From positions 1-10,678 of the forward strand of contig WQUQ01000229.1 of the NCBI GenBank assembly GCA_009782025.1: 10,678 nucleotides of DNA, given 5' to 3'. The notes under the pieces were generated by a model. It had not been told where the DNA came from. It searched no databases and worked only from the letters and a program-made list of their open reading frames with translations. Below are positions 5,845 through 10,678 of this stretch, in pieces. Origin of the DNA: Desulfobulbus sp. Lineage in GTDB: Bacteria > Pseudomonadota > Gammaproteobacteria > Burkholderiales > Rhodocyclaceae. Made by a program: the position numbers and the translations under genes. The number at the start of each line of letters is the position of its first letter. The first letter of the stretch is position 1.

Positions 5845-6822
5845 TCACTTTTTGAACGGATTGCCGAACTTTTTCACCCCTGACATGGCCGACGACAAGG
5901 CGTTCGATGCCGCCTCCGCCGCTCCGTCGAGAGCGGGCGACGGCGGCGCGGATGATGACGGCGGCAACGCGGGCAATTGCATCTCGCGCCGCAGTATCTT
6001 GTCGTAATCGCCGTTGTCCCTGAACTTCATCAGTTCGCGCACGCGCAGGACGCCCCAGGGGTGGGTTTGCCCGAAACTCAGCAAAATCTGCTGCACCTTG
6101 CCCAGCGCGGCTTCGTTCTCCTCCTGGAAGGCCTGGGCCTGGGCGAAGAATTCATCCAGGTTGATTTCATTGGCAAACCGTTTCGAGTAGCCCGAAAGCT
6201 TCATCAGGGCGCGGCAGGAAGCCTCGAAATTCTGGCAGGCCAGGAAACCGCCCCGGTCGCAGGAATATTCAGCGGCGCGCATCCACTGGTAAAACGCATA
6301 GTTCAGGGAGATTTCCGCCGGCGTGTACAGAACGCTCAGACCCGGAATGGTGGACACGATGATCCTCAGCGCGCCGGTGCTCAGCAGGTCGCCGAGGATG
6401 GAATAGACGATGTGCCGGGATTTGATGTGCGACAGTTCATGGCCGAGCACGAACATGATTTCATCATCTTCGAGAATATCGAGCAGGTAGCTGTAGATCT
6501 TGATGATCGGCTTGTCCGGGCAGGCGGTATAGGCGTTCAACTGCGGGTCGGTGCTGATGTAGAGCAGCGGTTCCGGCACCTCCAGAATGTCGCAGGCCTG
6601 GCGGAAGATCCGGTACAGCGAGGAACATTGTTTTTCGGTCACGCGCAAGTCGCTGCCGAGCATGGAATAGCGCCTGACCATGCTGGTCGGCAGTTCGACC
6701 AGCTCGGTCAACTTGGGCAGGATGGGGATCTTGCGCAACGCATCGAGCGTTATTTTGTCCAGGGAATGTTCATATTCCTTGGGGTTCAAGCCGTTCAGGA
6801 TGACGCGATGGCTCTCCGACAT
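5845..6822 (-). CDS. M48-family zinc metallopeptidase
   Basis: This 325-residue protein carries the M48 zinc site HELSH (His128, Glu129, His132) with the third ligand in EYSCD (Glu185). The conserved THPWGVLRVREL segment near 253-264 is typical of M48 proteases, which cut membrane-associated or misfolded proteins. There is no signal peptide or lipobox. The only strongly hydrophobic stretch is about 142-166, between the zinc motifs, where M48 proteins often bury or embed a helix, so it is probably cytoplasmic or membrane-attached. The C-terminus from about 284 is a Pro/Ser/Ala-rich linker followed by a short Lys-ending amphipathic tail. The frame is open 52 codons further upstream, but ATG at 6822 has AAGGAG (6830-6835) at 7 nt and starts the natural sequence. 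It lies 109 nt after livF on the same strand and may have its own promoter. The substrate is unknown; HtpX is unlikely because N-terminal transmembrane helices are missing. Confidence 0.88.
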   Translation of the reverse strand: MSESHRVILNGLNPKEYEHSLDKITLDALRKIPILPKLTELVELPTSMVRRYSMLGSDLRVTEKQCSSLYRIFRQACDILEVPEPLLYISTDPQLNAYTACPDKPIIKIYSYLLDILEDDEIMFVLGHELSHIKSRHIVYSILGDLLSTGALRIIVSTIPGLSVLYTPAEISLNYAFYQWMRAAEYSCDRGGFLACQNFEASCRALMKLSGYSKRFANEINLDEFFAQAQAFQEENEAALGKVQQILLSFGQTHPWGVLRVRELMKFRDNGDYDKILRREMQLPALPPSSSAPPSPALDGAAEAASNALSSAMSGVKKFGNPFKK

Positions 6823-6877
6823 GTCATGACTCCTTGGTTTCCGATTGAATTTGCCAGCCGCTGGATGCGGGTTGGCT

Positions 6878-6883
6878 ACTATA
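6878..6883 (-). promoter_or_regulatory. Possible -10 box before the metallopeptidase
   Basis: TATAGT on the minus strand matches TATAAT at five of six positions and lies 55 nt before the ATG at 6822, in the 109-nt gap after livF. No convincing -35 box is seen at 16-18 nt. It would let the protease gene be expressed apart from the transporter operon. Confidence 0.35.
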
Positions 6884-6931
6884 CCCGATGGATGCCGCGC
6901 CGCCCCTTGCGCGTTGCCGGCAGATGAGCAA

Positions 6932-7648
<717 letters not shown>

Positions 7649-7664
7649 GATGTTCTTCTCTCCG

Positions 7665-9593
7665 TCAGGCGGCCGCGCCGAGGTAGGCTTCGATGACCCT
7701 GGGATGGCGCTTGACCTCGTCCGCCGTGCCTTCGGCGATGACCAGGCCGCCGTCGAGCACGGTGACGGTGTCGCACAGGGCGGTGACGACATCCATGTGA
7801 TGTTCGATCAGGACGATGGCAATGCCGCGCCCGTGGATGCGGCGGATGATCTCGACCAGTTGCTGCGCGTCCGGGTGCGCGAGGCCGGCGGCCGGTTCGT
7901 CGAGAATCAACAGGCGCGGCTTGCGCCCCAAAGCGCGGGCGATTTCGAGAAAGCGCTGGGCGCCGTAAGTCATGTCCCTGGCCTTGACACGCGCCTGATC
8001 TTGCAGGCCGACCAGTTGCAGCAGGGCCAGCGCATCGGCCTGCGCCCGGCGTTCCTCGCCGCGGGCGAAGCCGAGCAGCACCAGCGGCCAGGGCAGCTTG
8101 TACGTCGCGCGCAAGGCGACCATGACGTTATCGAGCGCCGACAGTTCGCCGAACAGTTGCAGATTCTGGAAAGTGCGCGCCACGCCCGCGCCGGCGGCGC
8201 GGTAGAGGCTGCCATAGGGCAGTTCGGCTCCGGCCAGGGCGATCTGGCCGCTGGTCGGCGCGTAGAGGCCGGAAATGACGTTGACCACGGTCGATTTGCC
8301 CGAACCGTTGGGGCCGATCAGGCCATGCACGGCCCCGGCCCTGACCGTCATGCTGACGCCATCGACGGCCCTGACGCCGCCGAAGTGACGCTTCACGTCG
8401 CGCAGTTCGAGCAGCGCCGAATGGGCGTCATTGTCGTCGGCGCCCGGCATCGGCACCACGTCGTCGAGCCGGCTGGCCGGCGGCAAGGGCGCTGCCGGCA
8501 CGCGGAACAGTTGGGCCAGCGCCTTGCCGGCGTAGCCCATCAGCCCCTCGGGCAGACCGACGACAACGGAGAACAGCATCAGCGCAAAAATGGCCTTGCG
8601 CCAATCCTCGGTGTGCTCGACGGTGAAACTGCCGATGACCAAGAGGCCCATGGCCACGACCGGGGCGAGCGTCTGGAAACGCAGCCGGCGCCTGCCTTGC
8701 AGGTCATTGAAGGCGGCCATCAGCGCCAGCAGCAGGCCGACGACGGAGAAAACGCGGAACAGCAGCGGATTGGAGAGCAGATTCGGCAGCAGCACGATGA
8801 AGGCTGCGCCGACCACCGCACCCCACAGGCTCTTGCGCCCGCCGAGCACGACGCCGAGCAGCAGGATGACCATCAACTCGTAGGTGAAACTGTGCGGTTG
8901 CAGATACTGGAAGTTGAAGGCATAGAGGCCGCCGGCCAGACCGCCGAGGGCGGAGCCGAAGGCGAAGGCGATGACCTTGTGGCGATAGACGCCAATGCCC
9001 ATGGCATCGGTGGCGATCGGGCTGTCGCGCAGCGCCTCGAAAGCGCGGCCCCACTGCGATGACAAAAGATTTTTCATGCCCAGCCAGACCAGCACCAGCA
9101 GCGCCAGGCACAGCCAGTAGAAGCCGGCGGCATCGAGCGTCTGGCCGAACAGGGCGGGGCGCGACAGGGACAGCCCTTGCGCGCCCTGCGTCAGATCTTC
9201 CCACTCGTTGAGCACGGTCACGGCGAGCGCGCCGAAACTCAGCGTGGCCAGCGCGAATTGCGGGCCTTCCAGACGCAGCGCCGGCAGCGCCAGCAGGCTG
9301 CCGAGCATGAGGCAGATGACGAAAGCGGCTGCCAGCGCCGGCAGAATGCCGAAGCCGCCATGAGCGACGAGCAGGCCCGAGGCGTAAGCGCCGATGCCGA
9401 GAAAGGCGGCCTGGCCCAGATTGACCTGGCCGAGATAACCGACGGTGACATCGAGGCCGATGAGCAAAATGCCGTAAATGGCCAGCAGCGTCAGCAGCCC
9501 CAGCGCGAAGGGATTGGTGATGACGAATGGAATGACGACGAGCGCCAGCAGGGCGATCAATTCAGCGCCGCGGATGAGGAGAAAGCGTTTCAT
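7665..9593 (-). CDS. livM-livG: LivM-LivG fusion: permease and ATPase of a branched-chain amino acid ABC transporter
   Basis: This single 642-residue protein joins permease and ATPase. Residues 1 to about 300 are a LivM-type membrane protein: QVNLGQAAFLGIGAYASG at 56-73, and the ATPase-contacting loop GRAFEALRDSPIATDAMGI at 182-200. Residues about 300-360 hold an extra hydrophobic stretch before the usual C-terminal GLPEGLMG (347-354). A Pro/Ala-rich linker (about 364-392) leads to the LivG domain: Walker A GPNGSGKST (427-435), FQNLQLF with Q-loop Gln476, signature region MTYGAQRFLEIARAL (541-555), Walker B LLILDEP (561-567), switch His598. The signature reads TYGAQ where LSYGQQ is usual in LivG. 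ATG at 9593 follows AGGAG (9603-9607), which overlaps the livH stop; the intergenic gap is 13 nt. Such fusions are known in Betaproteobacteria. Identity as a Liv-type subunit is firm; the substrate is not. Confidence 0.92.
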   Translation of the reverse strand: MKRFLLIRGAELIALLALVVIPFVITNPFALGLLTLLAIYGILLIGLDVTVGYLGQVNLGQAAFLGIGAYASGLLVAHGGFGILPALAAAFVICLMLGSLLALPALRLEGPQFALATLSFGALAVTVLNEWEDLTQGAQGLSLSRPALFGQTLDAAGFYWLCLALLVLVWLGMKNLLSSQWGRAFEALRDSPIATDAMGIGVYRHKVIAFAFGSALGGLAGGLYAFNFQYLQPHSFTYELMVILLLGVVLGGRKSLWGAVVGAAFIVLLPNLLSNPLLFRVFSVVGLLLALMAAFNDLQGRRRLRFQTLAPVVAMGLLVIGSFTVEHTEDWRKAIFALMLFSVVVGLPEGLMGYAGKALAQLFRVPAAPLPPASRLDDVVPMPGADDNDAHSALLELRDVKRHFGGVRAVDGVSMTVRAGAVHGLIGPNGSGKSTVVNVISGLYAPTSGQIALAGAELPYGSLYRAAGAGVARTFQNLQLFGELSALDNVMVALRATYKLPWPLVLLGFARGEERRAQADALALLQLVGLQDQARVKARDMTYGAQRFLEIARALGRKPRLLILDEPAAGLAHPDAQQLVEIIRRIHGRGIAIVLIEHHMDVVTALCDTVTVLDGGLVIAEGTADEVKRHPRVIEAYLGAAA

Positions 9594-9606
9594 GATTTTG
9601 CTCTCC

Positions 9607-10488
9607 TCAAACCTTGCGGATGGTGGCGCTGCCGAAAATGCCGTTCGGCCGCAGCGCCAGCGCCATGATGAGGAGAATCAGTCCCGGCGCTTCGCGCCAG
9701 CCGCTGCCGAGATACAGACTGGCCAGATTTTCCAGCGCGCCGAGCGCCAGACCGACCAGCACGACGCCGAAGCCGGAATTGAGGCCGGCCACCACGGCAA
9801 CGGAAAAGGCCTTGAGCACGAGCGCCGCCGCCATGGTCGCGCCAACGGTGGTGATCGGCGAAATCAGAATGCCGGCGACGGCGGCGACCATGCCCGACAG
9901 ACCGTAGGAGAGCATCACCGTGCGCGTGGCCGAAATGCCCATCAGTTCGGCCGCGTCGCGGTCGGCGGAAACCGCCTCGAACGCCTTGCCGAGCAGGGTT
10001 TTGCGCTTGAACAGTTCGATCAGCCCCATGATGCCGAAGACGCCGATGGCGACGGAGACTTCGAGCCAGGTGACATCGACGCCAAAGACGGAAAACGAAT
10101 CGGACGAAATCGGCGTCGGGAAGGGCCGGTCGTCGCGCCCCCAGATGTTTTCGGCCAGCGAAAAAGCAAACAGGCCAACGATGATGCTGAGCAGAATCCA
10201 GCCTTCGCTCTTTTGTTCCAGCGCCAGACGCACGGCGGCGCGCTCGACGATCAGCCCGAGCAGCGCGCCGATCATGAGGCCGAGCGGAATCATCAAGCCA
10301 TACGGCACGCCCCGGTCGAGCAGCGTCAGGCTGCAAAAGGCGGAGAACATGACCAGTTCGCCCTGGCCGAAGTTGATGCTCTTGCTGGTCGCGTAAGTGA
10401 GTTGGAAGCCATAGGCGACCAGCGCGTACACGAGGCCCATGAAGGCGCCGCTGACGCAGATTTGCAGCAGGATCGAGAAATCATCCAT
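9607..10488 (-). CDS. livH: Branched-chain amino acid ABC transporter permease LivH
   Basis: This 293-residue integral membrane protein has about eight hydrophobic segments and pairs with LivM to form the importer channel. Family marks are GLVYALVAYGFQLTYATSKSINFGQGELVM (about 18-47), the cytoplasmic coupling loop LGKAFEAVSADRDAAELMGI (166-185) and RPNGIFG near the C-terminus (280-286). It is the first gene of the operon livH, livM-livG, livF seen here. The ATG at 10488 has no good Shine-Dalgarno sequence: the 20 nt before it are C-rich with only a CTTCGG-type stretch, so translation may be weak or the real start may differ. No alternative start codon with a better site keeps the conserved N-terminus. 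The usual substrate-binding protein gene is not next to it in this window. Confidence 0.92.
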   Translation of the reverse strand: MDDFSILLQICVSGAFMGLVYALVAYGFQLTYATSKSINFGQGELVMFSAFCSLTLLDRGVPYGLMIPLGLMIGALLGLIVERAAVRLALEQKSEGWILLSIIVGLFAFSLAENIWGRDDRPFPTPISSDSFSVFGVDVTWLEVSVAIGVFGIMGLIELFKRKTLLGKAFEAVSADRDAAELMGISATRTVMLSYGLSGMVAAVAGILISPITTVGATMAAALVLKAFSVAVVAGLNSGFGVVLVGLALGALENLASLYLGSGWREAPGLILLIMALALRPNGIFGSATIRKV

Positions 10489-10566
10489 GGGGTTTTGCCG
10501 AAGGGGGTTGCGAAAAGGGGAGGGGCCTTTGCTTCACATGCCTGCAAAGTGTAGGGCGGGGCTGGC

Positions 10567-10678
10567 CCCAATACGGTTCACTTAGAGCGGTTTCTGTTTG
10601 AATGATTACATCAAATTTCCAGCGCTGTTGGCCCCCACCCTAGCCCTCCCCCGCAAGCAGGGGAGGGAACAAAGCCCC
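10567..10678. repeat. Partial intergenic repeat, cut by the window end
   Basis: It begins with CCCAATACGGTTCACTTA (inverted copy of 4567-4584). TTAGAGCGGTTT from 10582 follows, resembling the left end of the 204-bp element at 5322. From 10632 it matches the GC-rich repeat at 4362-4408 with three mismatches, including a CCCTCCCC/GGGGAGGG hairpin. It joins two families that are separate elsewhere in the window and so looks like the left half of another composite element. It lies upstream of livH; I saw no convincing promoter in 10489-10678. Confidence 0.7.

Noticed and set aside
5365..5883. Short open frames downstream of the protease
   Set aside because: They translate repeat elements and hairpins; no recognisable protein and several conflicting frames on both strands.
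5977..6927. 316-codon plus-strand frame opposite the protease
   Set aside because: In-register antisense of a gene with clear zinc-protease motifs; no domain seen and no ribosome site of note.
9478..10554. 358-codon plus-strand frame opposite livH
   Set aside because: Antisense shadow with low-complexity composition; livH on the other strand has clear family motifs.
10489..10566. Promoter for livH (TACACT-like -10)
   Set aside because: Only four of six bases match and no -35 box lies at a suitable distance, so it was not reported as a feature.

Overview
The window looks like chromosomal DNA of a GC-rich betaproteobacterium. A Rhodocyclales or Sterolibacteriaceae-type organism is my tentative guess, from the style of the DUF4214 surface protein, the LivM-LivG fusion and the intergenic repeats. 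All six genes I accept lie on the minus strand. Long open frames on the plus strand are in-register antisense shadows.

Left part (1-5272): a very large, cysteine-free S-layer-like or type I secreted protein (205-4017) has an N-terminal DUF4214 module and a few RTX-like turns. It has a strong Shine-Dalgarno sequence, a perfect CRP-type palindrome upstream (4117-4136) and a strong intrinsic terminator downstream (123-153). These fit an abundant, regulated surface protein. Upstream of it in transcription order is a 221-residue protein (4607-5272). It is essentially the same DUF4214 module on its own, without the surface domain.

Middle (5273-6822): a roughly 570-bp intergenic stretch is packed with repeats. 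It holds a 204-bp element with imperfect terminal inverted repeats and no gene, a long hairpin repeat whose inverted near-identical copy opens the window, and a 159-bp element with 15-bp inverted ends and four mini-hairpins in a row. An M48-family zinc metallopeptidase (5845-6822) follows.

Right part (6932-10488): a tightly packed branched-chain amino acid (HAAT/Liv-type) ABC transporter operon in the order livH, livM-livG fusion, livF, with 13- and 16-nt gaps. No substrate-binding protein gene is present in the window. Upstream of livH the window ends inside another intergenic repeat.

No rRNA, tRNA, CRISPR array or transposase gene was seen. The least ordinary features are the module/paralogue pair of DUF4214 proteins, the CRP-type site with class II spacing, and an apparent occupied/empty-site comparison for the small repeat element.
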